Assembly (NCBI GenBank): GCA_030549335.1 | Contig: CM060184.1 | Span: forward strand, 43,613,909-43,677,908 | Source of the DNA: Pontederia crassipes | Lineage: Eukaryota; Streptophyta; Magnoliopsida; Commelinales; Pontederiaceae | Reading direction: 5' to 3' | DNA length: 64,000 nucleotides | Part shown: piece by piece, positions 1-12,050 of the stretch | How positions within the stretch are numbered: position 1 is the first letter of the stretch | Layout: each line of letters begins with the position of its first letter | Made by a program: the position numbers and the translations under genes | The notes under the pieces: generated by a model | What the model saw: the letters and a program-made list of their open reading frames with translations, nothing else | Told to the model about the DNA's origin: nothing | The model's database searches: none

Positions 1-446
1 GTTAAATTAGCGTATAGTATAAAATGATGAAAATAGACATAACATATAAACATCATATTCATATAATTTAATTTAAAATAATTATTTTGAATATTAATAC
101 TTTTAAAAATCATATTTAATATAAAATATTGATTAATTCAAAATAAAAAAACTTATTTGGGTTGTAAGTAAAATTAAAGATGTGATATATAAAATAAAAA
201 TAATATATGATGTTTAATAAGTAAATAATTTTTTACTTTAAAAATGAGGGTATAATAGGAAGAAAATATGAAAATGCTATCTCTATACTCTATAAGCTAG
301 TAGGAGTAGCTTATATCGTTTTGTGTTCAAACATCTAAATGTTACTCCGAAAAAACTTTTACCAAACGCTTGTAGTAGCATTTTTACTTTAACAAAACGT
401 TATCCGCTACTAAATACTCTATTTTTTTTACGTGCCAAACAGTGCC
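1..446 (-). mobile_element. Tourist-like MITE, truncated by window edge
   Basis: This AT-rich stretch is the reverse complement, over nearly its whole length, of 17531-18141. Shared landmarks are the outer end (AGTGCC here, GGCACT there), the block around 280-450 with AAACGTTATCCGCTACTAAA, and the AT-rich interior. The outer end is followed by TTA, the target usual for PIF/Harbinger MITEs. The other terminus lies beyond base 1. It has no coding capacity. The family assignment rests on TIR style and the TTA flank, not on a transposase. Confidence 0.7.
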
Positions 447-449
447 TTA

Positions 450-1470
450 GTTGTCCAGCAAAACTAGCGGTCTTGAATTAAAAATTTGTTATAAATCATA
501 TACTCATAAATAAAATATGATTATCATGGGTACGAACCTTGTGTTAACTAAGTTTCTAATCAGACAACCTGCGTAAGAAATTTATGAATAGAATTAGTGG
601 TACCTCTCAGCTTTTATAAGTATGAACAAAATAATGAAATGTCTTTGATCATAAAAAATTATGTAAAATTATTATGAAGAATAAAAAATTGAAATTTATA
701 TATGTTGTATATTAAAAAGTATTCTCTCAATGAAAATTAGTTTCAGTTATTTGGACATTTATATCAAAAGTTATAAATTTTACAATCCATTTTAGTCGGT
801 CTGCCAGAACATAAAATCGGGTATAGAGGGTATATAGAATGTTGATTTTCATTGGAACCCATCCTTGTATGGTAAAATATGAAACTTTTACTACTTAGTA
901 CTAATTTAGTTGATAGTTAAATAAAATTGGAATAATAAAAATTCATCATTTAAATCAAAAGGGATGAATTTTCTTTTACCAAGTGTGCAAATTAACATAA
1001 TACACTTTCGATGGGTAAAACAAGAAGATTGAATACATGAATGATACATATGTGTCATGTTCTAAGTATCATGTGTTGGTGTTAGAATTATATAATAACA
1101 TGAACATATATTATTGTAATAGGAAAGAAGATTAATGTGAAAAAGAATGGGGAAAGTCTTTTGTTATCGTTATATAAGGTAAGTTGGTTGATCTTACTCT
1201 ATGTATTCACCTCTTTTGAATTCGGTGTAAATTGTGATATGAATTGAATATGTTTTGGATATATTTTTATGAAAAAGTATATTTGATATGATTGATCAAG
1301 TGGAGGTACATTTGAAAAGCCTATTTGATATGATATGAATGAGTTTTGAGATGTGCAATCATCTTCCATTTGAAACAGTATATGAGATAATTCATCTTCT
1401 GATATTCGAGATATAATTGTTATATGATGAATCATGCATCTGCATATGTTTGTATCATGCATATGGTGGT
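450..1470. other. AT-rich intergenic DNA, no gene seen
   Basis: About 1 kb of AT-rich sequence with stops in all frames. I see no LTR end, RNA gene or repeat array in it. Confidence 0.5.
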
Positions 1471-1805
1471 TGGAGCTAAGTGTCATGCAGATCAAGTCCT
1501 ATATTGTGAGAAATCATGATGGGAATCACCTCTAAAATTCGTAAAGGCCACCTCTAGAATCCAATACATCATTCTGTTCCCCCAAAATGGGATGGGATAA
1601 GATGGAGCTAAGTGTCGTGCGAAGTTAAGTGCTACACTGTGAGAGTGAGAGCCACCTCTAGAATATGTATGGGTCACCTTTGGAAGCCATCTATCACTTT
1701 CTAATCTGTTCCCCAGAAATGGGATGAAATAAGATGGAGGTAAGTGCTGTGCGGAGCTAAGTGCTACACCGTGAGGGTGAGAGTCACCTTTGGAAGCTAT
1801 CTATT
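1471..1805. repeat. 132-bp tandem repeat, about 2.5 copies
   Basis: The phrase TGGAG(C/G)TAAGTG starts at 1471, 1603 and 1735, exactly 132 bases apart each time. CTGTTCCCC-type phrases at 1574 and 1706 keep the same spacing. Copies also share a block beginning CACCTCTAGAA or CACCTTTGGAA. Arrays of this kind are common inside plant LTRs and leaders. It lies just upstream of a probable LTR start, so it could belong to an older element that I cannot delimit. Confidence 0.75.
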
Positions 1806-1886
1806 GACTATACAAACTAGCCAGTTGGTGATCCATGTATTCATATGAGAGTGTTGCATTGTATACATATGTTTGATATGATTAAA

Positions 1887-2990
1887 TGTAACATCCTATT
1901 AAATAAAAAAAGAAAACAACACCAAAGCCCACACCCACCTCCAGCCCAAAATCCCAACACACTAAAATAACCTAAAAATAACTCACCTTTTTCCACTTAC
2001 CTACATGTCGACAGCTCATCCCAAATCCTCTCCATGCTATAGTAATCTGCTATAGTAACCCCTCATTTGTTCTCCATTCGGCCACCGCTCACATTCCACT
2101 CCCTCCTTCATTCCCATAGCAACTCTTGGCAACTACAACACGCAGGGAAGAGGAGGAAGCGTAGAGGAAGAGAGGGTTATTCTAGAAAGAGGAGAAGGAA
2201 GAGAAAAGAGAGGAAAAAGCTAGAGGTTTTAAGAATCTTAACAAGGTATGTTGAGAGGATCCAAAACCCATTTTCATCTCCCTTAATGATGCATGAATAA
2301 TTGGATTAAGGGTTTGAAGACCAACTTGGATCTTCTTAGATGATATGGTTAGTGTATGTGAATGATTGCCTTGCATTACCATGTGATTTACTGTTTCATT
2401 GCTAATCATGCTTGGAATCATGAGGTTTCATCTCTATTTATATTTTAGATATGGTGAAATAGCTTATTGAATATATATGAGTATGTTTAGTAAGTTGTAG
2501 TTCATATGCAAATCTTATTCAACTCCATCATTTATTTATTGTGATTAGTTTGGTAAATCGCTAATCCTAGAAGAGTTGTGCAAAGTCCATTTTCCATGAT
2601 TGGATGAACGTATACCTTGAAGGTGTTTGTATATATGTGTAATTGAGGAAAAAATGGGGAAAAATAGGGAAAGTGTTGTCTGAGACTCGGACACTGCCAT
2701 GACGTTTTGGAGCACGGCCATGACACCCCAAGCAATCCTTGCCTTAGCGTCAAAATGTCTAAAGAAGTAAAACAAGCATTCTGTCATGGCCGTGGCCATG
2801 TGGTCGCACGACCGTGGCACTCCAGAACGTCCCATGCCTCAGAATATTTTTGAAAGAGGGGAGAAAATGATCGTTCTGTCACGGACGTGAAGGTACGGTC
2901 CAAGGCACTTTTAGCCATGATTGTACGGCCTTCAAACCGTGAATGTATATGACACTGGCACGATCGTATGTGAGCACGGTTGTGAATTAC
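1887..2990 (+). mobile_element. Probable Ty3/gypsy LTR fragment
   Basis: It begins TGTAACATCCTA, resembling the TGTAAC(A/G)CC starts of the clearer gypsy LTRs in this window. Its distal part (2690-2985) is dense in inverted CATGGCCGTG/CACGACCGTG phrases, a texture seen in many plant chromoviral LTRs. The right end is lost: the copia gag repeat begins abruptly at about 2991. No target duplication can be tested. The AG-rich patch at 2145-2225 produces spurious lysine/arginine-rich reading frames. Confidence 0.4.
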
Positions 2991-3745
2991 TTGTTAACAT
3001 GAAGTACAAGAATGATCATTCTGTTGCAGAACATTTTGATAGCTTTTTGGAATAGATTAATAAGTTGTCCTCAATAAAGATCATGTTTGAAAATGAGATC
3101 CAAGCACTATTATTTTTATGATCCAATCAAATATGACACTGCAAAGCTCGAGGACATGGACGATAGAAAGTAAGAGATGATAAAGATCAAGACATGTACA
3201 TAAAATTGACAAAGGGTCGACGACAAGGTGTTTCATCATATCACAAATATTGATGAACTCGATGAAATGTGAAAAAAATTGCAAGAAATGTATGAGTACA
3301 AATCACCACAAAATAAACTATTGTTTATGAAGAAACTTGTTAACCTGAAGTATAAGAATGATCATTCTATTATAGAACATTTTGATAGCTTTTTGGAATA
3401 GATTAACAAGTTGCCCTCAATAAAGATCATGTTTGAAAATGAGATCCAAGCACTACTACCTTTATGATCCAAACGAAGGTGACGTTGCAAAGCCCGAGGA
3501 CATGGACGATAGAAAGTGAGAGAGGATAAAGATCAAGGCACTCGCACAAATTCGACAAAGGGCCGACGACAAGGTATTTCATCATATTGCAAATATTGAT
3601 GGACCTGATGAAATGTGAAAAAAATTGCAAGAAATGTATGAGCACAAATCGCCATAGAATAAATTATTGTTGATGAAGAAACTTATTAACTTGAAGTACA
3701 AGAGTGGTCATTCTGTTGTAGAATGTTTTGATAAATTTTTGGAAT
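2991..3745 (+). pseudogene. copia gag segment, tandemly triplicated
   Basis: The DNA encodes a gag segment of the UBN2-type copia family: a stretch like LKYKNDHS, then HFDSFLE, INKLPSIKIMFENEIQALL, and later ADDKVFHHIANI and KKLQEMYEH. The same 346-347 bp unit starts at 2991, 3337 and 3684; the third copy breaks off near 3745. Stops interrupt each copy, including a shared one after HFDSFLE. The second copy preserves the frame best. The N-terminal gag and the zinc knuckle are not recognisable. The duplication is internal to the element and probably arose by unequal exchange or template switching. Confidence 0.75.
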
Positions 3746-3961
3746 AGATTAACAACAACTACTAAAAATTGAAGTCAAGAAACAAAGTCACTTCAAGGAG
3801 TGCAGAATGTTTAAACGTCATCAATGACATGAAGGGTTTGAAGACACTGAAAAGGAGAAGAATGACACTGGTGGAAGTAATATTGCAATGGCAACATCTG
3901 ATGATGTATGCTTTCTAAATGAAGAAGAGGAATAAGATGATGCCAATGTTGTGAGTCAAAA

Positions 3962-5510
3962 TTCAATTTGGATTTAGACACTATAGCTTCTTTTCTTGTT
4001 ACCTCTCGCAGAGACGTTTTCTTGACATATAGAGAGGGCGCATTAGGGTCAATAAAGATGGAAAATAAGTTAGAGTCCCAAATTGTTGGCATTGGAGATA
4101 TACAGTTGAATACCAAGATTGTGCTTAAAAATGTGAGACATGTACTTGAAATTTGTTTGAATCTAATTTCAGTTGGAAAATCAAATGACGAAGGTTATAA
4201 GGGCAACTTCAAAGAGTGAGCATGAAAACTCAAGAAAGGTTCACTCTTGTTGGAGAAAGGACAAAAAGATGGTATGCTTTACAAAATTGAAGCACAACAC
4301 TACGACGGTGAGATAAACATGACTCAAGAGATGTCATTCTCTGAGTTATGGCACAAGTGGTTTGGTCACCTAAGTGACAAAGGATTTAGATATTAACTCG
4401 ACAAAATATGCTACTAGGTATGAAAGACACTTCACTTGACGTATATGTTGATTGTTTGACTGGTAAGAAGACTAGAGTTATATTCAATAAAACTTCTTCA
4501 TCTAGAAGTTCACACATACTTGATTTGGTGTATACTGACGTTTGTTATATGAAGGATAAAACTATAGGAGGTCATCTTTATTTTATTATATGTATTGATG
4601 GCCATTCTAGAAGAGTTTGGTCATTTCCTATAGCACACAAAAGTTAGGTGTTGATAGAGTTCAAGAAGTTTCATGTCAAAGTTTAAAAAGAAATTGGCAG
4701 AAAGCTTAAGCGTATTCGAGCAGATAATGATGGTGAATACATGAGACGTTTGAAGAATACTGCAACATAATGACATGGAGATTGAGAAGGTAGTTACCAA
4801 GACTCCTCAGCAAAATGATATTGTTGAGAGAATGAACAGAACAATCAAAGAACATACTAGATGTATGCTTCCACATGCTAAGCTGTCGAAGGAATTTTGA
4901 AGTGAAATAATGATGACTTTAGTTGAACTGATCAACCATTCACCATCTATACCTCAGGATGGTGACACACCTTTGAAAGTTTGGTCAGGGAAGGATGTTT
5001 CATACAAGTATCTCAGAGTGTTCAGTTGCAGAGCCTTTGTTCATACCCCTAATGACAAATGATCAAAACTTGATAACAAATCGAAAGAATGCATCTTCCT
5101 TCGATATAGAGACAAATAATTGGGCTACAAACTCTGGGATCCTTAACATAAATATTATCAGAAGCAGAGATGGCATGTTCATGGAATACCAAACAATTGA
5201 AGATCCATCGGAAGGCAAAGAGCTGACTTCCTTCATTGATTATTTAGCTGAGTCGAGTTCAATTAATGCGCCGACAAAAGATGACATTAATTGCTCCAAA
5301 AGCTGATCAAGATGATAGTAGCAAAGACAACTGTTCATATAATTCGGATATACCTTCGGATAGACAAGACAATGAAGATGAGTCACTTGTCAAGCACGAT
5401 GCACCATAACTAAGTTGTACTCCCAGACGGAGTACATTTTATTAAATGAAGATGGAGAATAAGTGTGTTATCAAGAAGTCTTGCCACATGAGTAGAAAGA
5501 TGAGTTGACG
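3962..5510 (+). pseudogene. copia protease and integrase remnant
   Basis: 3968-4219 matches the copia protease region: a degraded version of the SGA-active-site stretch (now TIASFLVT), then ESQIVGIGDI, NVRHVLEICLNLISVGK. The aspartyl active-site triad is lost. Next comes the pre-integrase motif LWHKWFGHLSDKGF (about 4345-4390), an integrase core piece at 4408-4647 with DLVYTDVC and GHLYFIICIDGHSRRVW, and then RADNDGEY, TPQQN-like and ERMNRT phrases split across frames (4710-4860). The sector around 4980-5190 holds the conserved KVW-GKDVSYK and LWD sequences. At least four frame changes and several stops separate these pieces. It ends where a 2.2-kb insertion starts. Confidence 0.8.
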
Positions 5511-5515
5511 AAAGT

Positions 5516-7719
5516 GATGTGAAGAATATTTATACATATTTTCACACCTGTTAGGCATGCATTGTGCTCTTAAATGATTATAATTTTAGCTCACAGTGCA
5601 TAAATTATCTCTATGCGTAGTAACGTTTCATATTCTTCACATCAGCATTTATGTATTTACAAAAGGGGCTGATTTTCGTAAGAGTCTATTGCCTTAGCCC
5701 TTGCAGGAAGGTAATGAACGCCGACAGATGGAAGGGAGAAGCCGGATCTCACGTACTGCTTTCTGCATTAGTAGAAGGATGACCCACTTAAGACAAAAGA
5801 TGATCCAACAACAGACACCATCTTACCTTTGGGGACCAGCTGAACCATTCCACCATTTGGGAAAAGGAAGCTTCCTACTAAGGGATCACTAGAGCACAAT
5901 AGGGGCAAAAGCTACATCAATTGGCAGTTGGAGGAGGACAACAGGCAAGAGGCTGTACAAAAGGAGGCAAGGATCAACCAAAAAACAGAGCCCCAAGGGA
6001 GAGGATTCCAAATCAGAGAGAACCATCGAGCATCTTCTAGGATTGCGAAAGGCAGAGGATTCCAGATTAGAGAGAACCTGTCGAGCATCTTCTGGGATGG
6101 CGAAATGCATTACTAGTGAACGAGAGTAGAGGGTTTCTTGGGGGTAGAAAGATAATGTTCTGTGCAAAACTCATTGGTCCATTGATGGGTGCTGTGTCAC
6201 CTAAGATGAAATGTAACTAACAAGCTAGCTGGGGCTGGGGGTGTTGATGTTACGACTTACGAATTTTGTTCTTGCTCTTCTTTTGATGTTTTCATCATTT
6301 AACTGATCATCGAGGACTTACTTCATTTTGATGGTATCTATCGCACGTTTCTAGTCCATTATGTATTCATGTTTTCCTGTAGTTTTACGCTTGGATTGAT
6401 ATTTAGAATCATCCTTGCTTTGCCGCCTGAGAGGGATATTCGCATGCTCTCTTCAGCTGAACCTCGAGAGGGACTTAATCCAAACAGAGTCATTATTTGT
6501 AGGCAAGATGATTCTTGTTCAATTTCTTTGTTGAAACAATAATGGCAGCTGTTCATCTGTTGGTTTAGGCATCGTGAACTTACGAATCCTCGCCCGACAG
6601 GGACATTTGCATTTTGAACTCTAGTATACGCGCCGAGAGGCGGGACAAGAGTTTCGGACATCATAAACGGATTATTAATTCATGCAAATTCTTTTTTGTT
6701 TCCTGTTTCATTCTGCTACTGTTTCCGATTCCCACATATCCTAAGAGCTTCCACCTGAGAGGGGACTCTAATCCACCTTCATCGCTGGAGACAAGAGAGG
6801 GCCTATGATGACCGAGTTATGTTCGAAAAGTTCTTAGTAATCCCATGTTCCATTTCAAAAATTGGTGTTTCTTTTAATCATCTAAATGTCTCTCATTTTA
6901 TGAAGTCCTAGATCTCCATGTTCCTACCTCATGGAGTTCATTCCATCACCCTGAGATTGATTCGGGTCGAGAGATCATCTCTATACTCAAGGTACCACCT
7001 TGAGAACATGGTGAACTAGGATGACGTGAAGTTTGGCTCAATTCGTGCGCACGAGAGTGATGATTGATCTGAGCATATAAACCATGTAACGTGTATTAAC
7101 TGAGCTTGTCATAAGGACGAGAGTGTTGCAGACAAGTTGAATGAATTTTTTTATCATGAGGATATCCCAATACGCGCGTTGAAGGATAGTCGGATGTTTT
7201 TGCCCTAACATTTAAAGGAACAGAAGAAAGCGAGTCTTTAAACAAGAGGTCTCATAAGCCCCCAGCACATGTTTCTACTGATTACTCAAATCTTTCTGAT
7301 CTCATTCCTGTTTCTTTGTTATTTTCATATTATAAAAATGATAAAAATATTCGGCATAACCATTTCACTTTCTATCGCATCTTATTTTACTGCACAGTTT
7401 CTTCCTAGTTTTTAGTACATCAGATTTTGAGATTGATCCGAAGTCCTTTTCGAAGATTTCACGAAGTAGTTTCCTTATGGATCGAACCTCAAGCACCACA
7501 GTGATGTTCCATATACTTGCGGATCACATCTTGATAACGTAGAAAGATTATAAATTTTAAAACTTAATTCAATATTTTCTTTGTGCTCAGGGACAATACA
7601 CTTGTGTGAGGATAAAACAGGTGTCTTGAGGCAGTTGCTTCTCATACGTAACCCTTTCTATACGAAGCGTGTAGTTTTCAAGTACTCTGTGCTCTCTATA
7701 CACACTTTATGAAAATCAC
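5516..7719. mobile_element. 2.2-kb insertion, LTR-like, in copia pol
   Basis: It splits the copia pol frame: coding before 5511 and after 7720 would join at the segment preceding the LPKGKRALKNKW-type RT start. The flanks carry the same five bases, AAAGT, at 5511-5515 and 7720-7724, which fits a target duplication. The insert has no coding sequence I recognise. It contains a short inverted pair, GATGTGAAGAATAT at about 5516 and ATATTCTTCACATC at about 5630, and a zone of repeated GAGAGGG phrases (6427-6800). The size and 5-bp duplication suggest a solo LTR, but the ends are GATG/TCAC rather than clean TG/CA, so the class is open. Confidence 0.55.
6427..6800. repeat. Degenerate repeats with GAGAGGG core
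   Basis: CCTGAGAGGGATATTCGC, CCTCGAGAGGGACTTAATCC, GCCCGACAGGGACATTTGC, GCGCCGAGAGGCGGGAC and ACCTGAGAGGGGACTCTAATCC occur in succession, 40-125 bases apart. The unit is loose, not a clean array. It lies within the insertion at 5516-7719. Confidence 0.4.
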
Positions 7720-8564
7720 AAAGTCGTGCATGACGAGATGTAATCTCTGCTTGAAAACACTTATAAACTAATGAAGCTTCATAAAGGGAAAAGGGCACTC
7801 AAGAATAAATGGATGTTGCAGCTGATGAGTGAAGAAAATAGTCCATACCCGAGATACAAGACAATGTTAGTTGTCAAGGGATTCACTCAGAAGAAAGTAG
7901 TAAATTTTGGTGAGACATTCTCACCGGTGTTTAAGATGTCATTAATTCTAGTGGTTCTTGGATTAGCTACTACTAAAAACCTCAAAATTCAACAACTAGA
8001 CATCAAGACAACTTTTCTCCATGGTGACTTGGAAGAAGAAATTTACATGAAACAATCAGAGGGTTTCCAAATGAAAGGAAATGAAAACCTGGTATGTAAA
8101 TTGCATAAATGCTTATATGAACTCAAACAGGCACCTCATCAATGGTACAAGAAGTTTGAGTCATTCATGATGCAGCAAGAATATAATAAGACGACATCAA
8201 ATCATTGTCTTTGTGATATATTTTTACATGATAATTTTATTATCTTGTTGTTGCACGTTGATGGCATGCTTATTGTAGATCATGACAAAAGCAAAATTGA
8301 AAAGTTAAAGTAGAAGCTAAGTAAATGGTTTTCCATGAAAAACATAGGTGCAACAAAGAATATCCTTGGCATGAAGATCACCCGTGATCGAGAGTAGTAG
8401 AAACTATGGTTATCCCAAGAAAAGTAAATTGACAAAGTCTTGGAGAGGTTCAATATGCAGAACCCAAAGGTAGTTTTTTCACCACTTGCAAGTCACTCCA
8501 AGTTGAATTCTAGACAATGTCCAATGAGCAAAATCATGAAGCAAAAAATGAAAACCAAGGTACT
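7720..8564 (+). pseudogene. copia reverse transcriptase remnant
   Basis: The frame at 7771-8313 (180 codons) is a copia RT_2-type domain: GKRALKNKW, YKTMLVVKGFTQK, ETFSPVFKM, LKIQQLDIKTTFLHGDLEEEIYM, QSEGFQ, CLYELKQAPHQWYKKFESFM. The catalytic pair reads HVDG (8251-8280) where the family has YVDD, so the second aspartate has become glycine. After 8313 the frame continues through stops with MKNIGATKNILGMKITRD and KLWLSQEK. It ends at a MITE at 8565, and the RNase H part resumes at 8997. Confidence 0.85.
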
Positions 8565-8996
8565 TAAGATCAGGATCTTACTTAAGATCAGAGAAGGATC
8601 ATAAGAAGATTGTAAGATCGGATCGACGTAAGATCCTACCTATTAATAGAAAATATATTTTAAAGATAATAAATATATTTTTTTATAAATTTGCCGCATT
8701 TAAGTATTAAGTTACACCTTAGTAAATCTTTTTTTTATTGATTTTTAAGTAAAATTATATCAAAACATATTAAAAATAAAGAAAATATATTAAGCTTCAT
8801 CTAAATTTATTTTTATTATCATGAATATATTTTTAATTAATATTTAAATGATTATATTAATCATATGAAAATATATAAGATCGATAAGATCGTAAGATCA
8901 TATGACCAAAATTAAGATCATATTAATATTTTACACATAAGATCGAGATTGGTAAGGGACAGTAAGATCGTAAAATCGTAAGGATCGAGATCTTCA
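8565..8996. mobile_element. MITE-like insertion rich in AAGATCG
   Basis: The copia frame is interrupted here and resumes at 8997. The insert starts TAAGATCAGGATCTTAC and ends GATCGAGATCTTCA, which pair as imperfect inverted ends. TAAGATC-type words recur near both ends, a subterminal repeat pattern typical of non-autonomous DNA transposons. Flanks read GTACT (8560-8564) and CTACT (8997-9001), a possible 5-bp duplication with one change. The middle is AT-rich and non-coding. Confidence 0.6.
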
Positions 8997-9655
8997 CTAC
9001 TTTGTGAAGATTGTTTCATATGCATCTGCAATTGGCAGTATGATATATGCAATGATTTGCACAAGGTCGAACATAGCATACGCAATTAGTGTGGTGAGCT
9101 GATTCCTATCAAATCTTAATAGCATTGGGATGTGCTCAAGTGAATTCTCAAATATATTCAAGGCACGTCTAAAATATGCTTATATTTTTGGAACGTTGAG
9201 CCAATACTAGAAATATTTACTGATCCTGACATGGCATGAGATATGGATAGTCGAAAGTTTGCTTTCTGATTACTTGGTGACGTTTGTAGGAGTTGCAGTC
9301 GCATGAGAATCCAAGTTACAAAAGTGTGTCGCACTATTGACAACTGAATCATAATATATCACAGCTATTGAGGTAAGGAAGGAAATTTGTGGATGAGATA
9401 GTTTCTGCGGGGCTTAGGTTTGACGTAGTAGAAGTGCATTACTCACAACGATAATCAGAGTGCTATACATTTGAGTAATAATTATAGTTTTCATTATAAA
9501 TCCAAGCACATTTATATCCGATATCATTAGATTCGTGATCAAACCAAAAGGAAGATTTTTTTTTAAAGATCCATATTGACAAGAATATGTTAGATATGGT
9601 GACTAAGCATCTAGTAAGAGAGAAGAGTTTTGTCGAAAGCATGTAGGCTTGGTGG
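8997..9655 (+). pseudogene. copia RNase H remnant
   Basis: Translation across frames gives VSYASAIGSMIYAMICTR, NIAYAISVVS and FLSNLN, the conserved end of copia RT, then RNase H phrases: MRIQVTKVCRTIDN, a degraded TEAEYIA-like sector, GNLWMR-FLRGLGL, NDNQSAIHLSNN and KSKHIYIRYH-IRD. Stops and a few frame changes occur throughout. The final part before the LTR corresponds to the usual C terminus that precedes the polypurine tract. Confidence 0.75.
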
Positions 9656-9659
9656 AGAG

Positions 9660-10086
9660 ATCCGCATAAACAAGAAGGGTTGTTGCGTTGGTTTTGTCTA
9701 TAGTGTAGGCTCGATAGTGAATAGGGATAAAAAAGAAAACATATGTCTATTGAAAACGTGCTTGGCCGAAATGAAGGAGCTGAATCCAAATCCAATTGCT
9801 ACAGTGTTGAAGCTATAAAACGACGCGCAGAGCCTTGGAACAAGTTGGTGTGCAGATGGTTTATCCTACGCGCATGAATAGTATACCACCAAGAGGGAGA
9901 GGAGAGAGAAAGATAACATTGGGGTTCGATTTGAGGACGAGTTCTTATCCATTCTTGATGAAATTTTTTGTAGTACTTTTGTACGGTCTTCTCATTTATT
10001 CCTCATATTGTAGTGAGACTGTTCTGACTCCTATTCTCATTTTCGAGATATATTTATTCTCTATCATCCAATATTGATTCTCGACA
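9660..10086 (+). mobile_element. Likely 3' LTR of the copia element
   Basis: Just after the RNase H coding end comes a purine-rich GGCTTGGTGGAGAGAT (9648-9663), a plausible polypurine tract, then about 430 bp without coding. It contains GCTATAAAACGACGCG (9811-9826), a good TATA box. The end is placed near 10086 because the sequence character changes there. With no partner LTR to compare, both limits are approximate. Confidence 0.5.
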
Positions 10087-10695
10087 ATGGCGGAGCCAGA
10101 AAAAATCGATAGTGGATTCACTAAGTAACATATAATAAAATATTTTATTTTTTTGTCTTTAAAATTATAATTACACGCTTTTGAATTCATTTTATTTTGA
10201 TAAAATGTAAAAATTAACTAAAATCTCTAGTCCAAATTATCCATATATATATAATATTTTATAACTAAATTAGCAAACTTAAAAATTATAAATACCAATT
10301 TTTTTGTAAAAAAATAAATATTGAAGAAGTCATATGTCATTAGAAATTATAATGATAAACAAGAAATCTCATTTTAAATAACTAAAACTAAAACTAATAA
10401 TGTTTAATAAAAATGTGATGATTCTTTAACAAATTGGTCTACTGAGGTTTTCATTTCAAAAAACTTTTTAATACTGGAATACAACTTTAACAAATGACAT
10501 AATTATATATCTAAAATAATTATACATAAATAATCAAATATTTTACCTGGATGAAAGATATGATGTTAAATTAATGGTATATAAGTTGTATAGAATGATG
10601 TTAATGAAATTATTATATTAAATTTAAATTTAACAGAATATATTTAAAGAGAACCTAAAACTTAATAATGAAAGGAGCACCAAGAATAAAATGGC
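10087..10695. other. AT-rich intergenic DNA
   Basis: The first bases, ATGGCGGAGCCAGAA, recall a phrase common at the edges of plant repeats, but I cannot delimit an element. No gene is seen. Confidence 0.4.
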
Positions 10696-10870
<175 letters not shown>

Positions 10871-12050
10871 GTTTGTAAATCTAATGGCCACAAAAGGAAA
10901 AGGCAATGCAATATGTCCAACACGAATAAGTTAGCCATAAAAATAATATATAAGATGAAAATAATTACTGCAAAGAGAGATTTGATCCTGGGATAGCATG
11001 ATTCCATTTAGCTGTCGATACTAGCGGAGCAATTGCCTATTTGGGTCCAAAGCATATCATCATTAGTTAAGTAATTTCAGTGCCTGCATGTGCAAGTGCG
11101 TGCAGGCACATTCCTCCACCTTTGATTCTCGAGACTAATATTGTATTCCTCTGAGAAGAGAATTTGCAGTTCATAGTGGAAGATTTGCTGCTCGATCTTA
11201 TGATTCTTTCCTCTTACATTGAGATATTTTTCATGTAAATCTTTTACGTCTTTAGTCTGATTTAATTTTTTTATATTATTACTATCATTCCATTATTATT
11301 GTGCGCATTAAAAAACAAAGATAATTTTATAACTACGGACTCGATTTTTTTTCCAACACAACGAAGGAGACACGAAGTCCACAATCACTGAGAAGAGACC
11401 TTAGTCGCTTGTAAAGAAGAGGATCTTGTCAACTATTCATATTCTAATTTTGGAATAAGGTTTATTCCATGGAATGCTGGGAATTGGAATTTGGCTTATT
11501 TGATCAATGAGAATCATAACAAGGGATTTATTTCTAATTTTATTTATAGAAGTATTAGTGTTTTGATTTACTCGTCTGTTATTATTAGTGACCACAATAT
11601 GGTCATTGTTAAACATTGTTCCTATTGTTGATCATTAGTGGTTCTTCATTAACAATTAACAAAAATAGTGGTATTTGCTTACAACCTTTAATGACTAGTC
11701 TTTTCTTTTTGAAGCCATCATCAACGATGACCTATTAATAATTAATGTTCACAATAATAAATTCTTTTTGGTAGTTAATCACGATCGCTAAACACTATAT
11801 TTCTTGTAGTGTGCTATAACTTCATGTCAGGAGTCGATCTCATTTATGAAGTTTGTAAGAGTTAGGCCACAATAATTTGACCAAAAAAAAAAGAGGAGAC
11901 ATAACAAAAGTCAAACAACCAAAAAACAAGAACAAATGGTGAAACAAGGAAACAACCTTATTATATATGCTTCATCAATTACTATTCTATGAATCGGTTG
12001 ATTGCCTAGTTCGTTGAATTTTTGATCCAACTGATCCCCAACATGATAGA
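10871..12050. other. Intergenic DNA, no gene seen
   Basis: AT-rich sequence with short frames only. I recognise no element ends, RNA gene or conserved coding segment. Confidence 0.45.

Larger units (their letters stand above)
2991..10086 (+). mobile_element. Degenerate Ty1/copia retrotransposon
   Basis: Fragments of a copia polyprotein occur in canonical order: gag, protease, integrase, reverse transcriptase, RNase H, then a likely 3' LTR. Protease, then integrase, before RT is the order that defines Ty1/copia. No 5' LTR or primer site is visible; the left end joins an unrelated LTR fragment at about 2991. Two foreign insertions interrupt pol, at 5516-7719 and 8565-8996. Each domain carries several stops and frameshifts, so the copy is dead. 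Confidence 0.85.
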
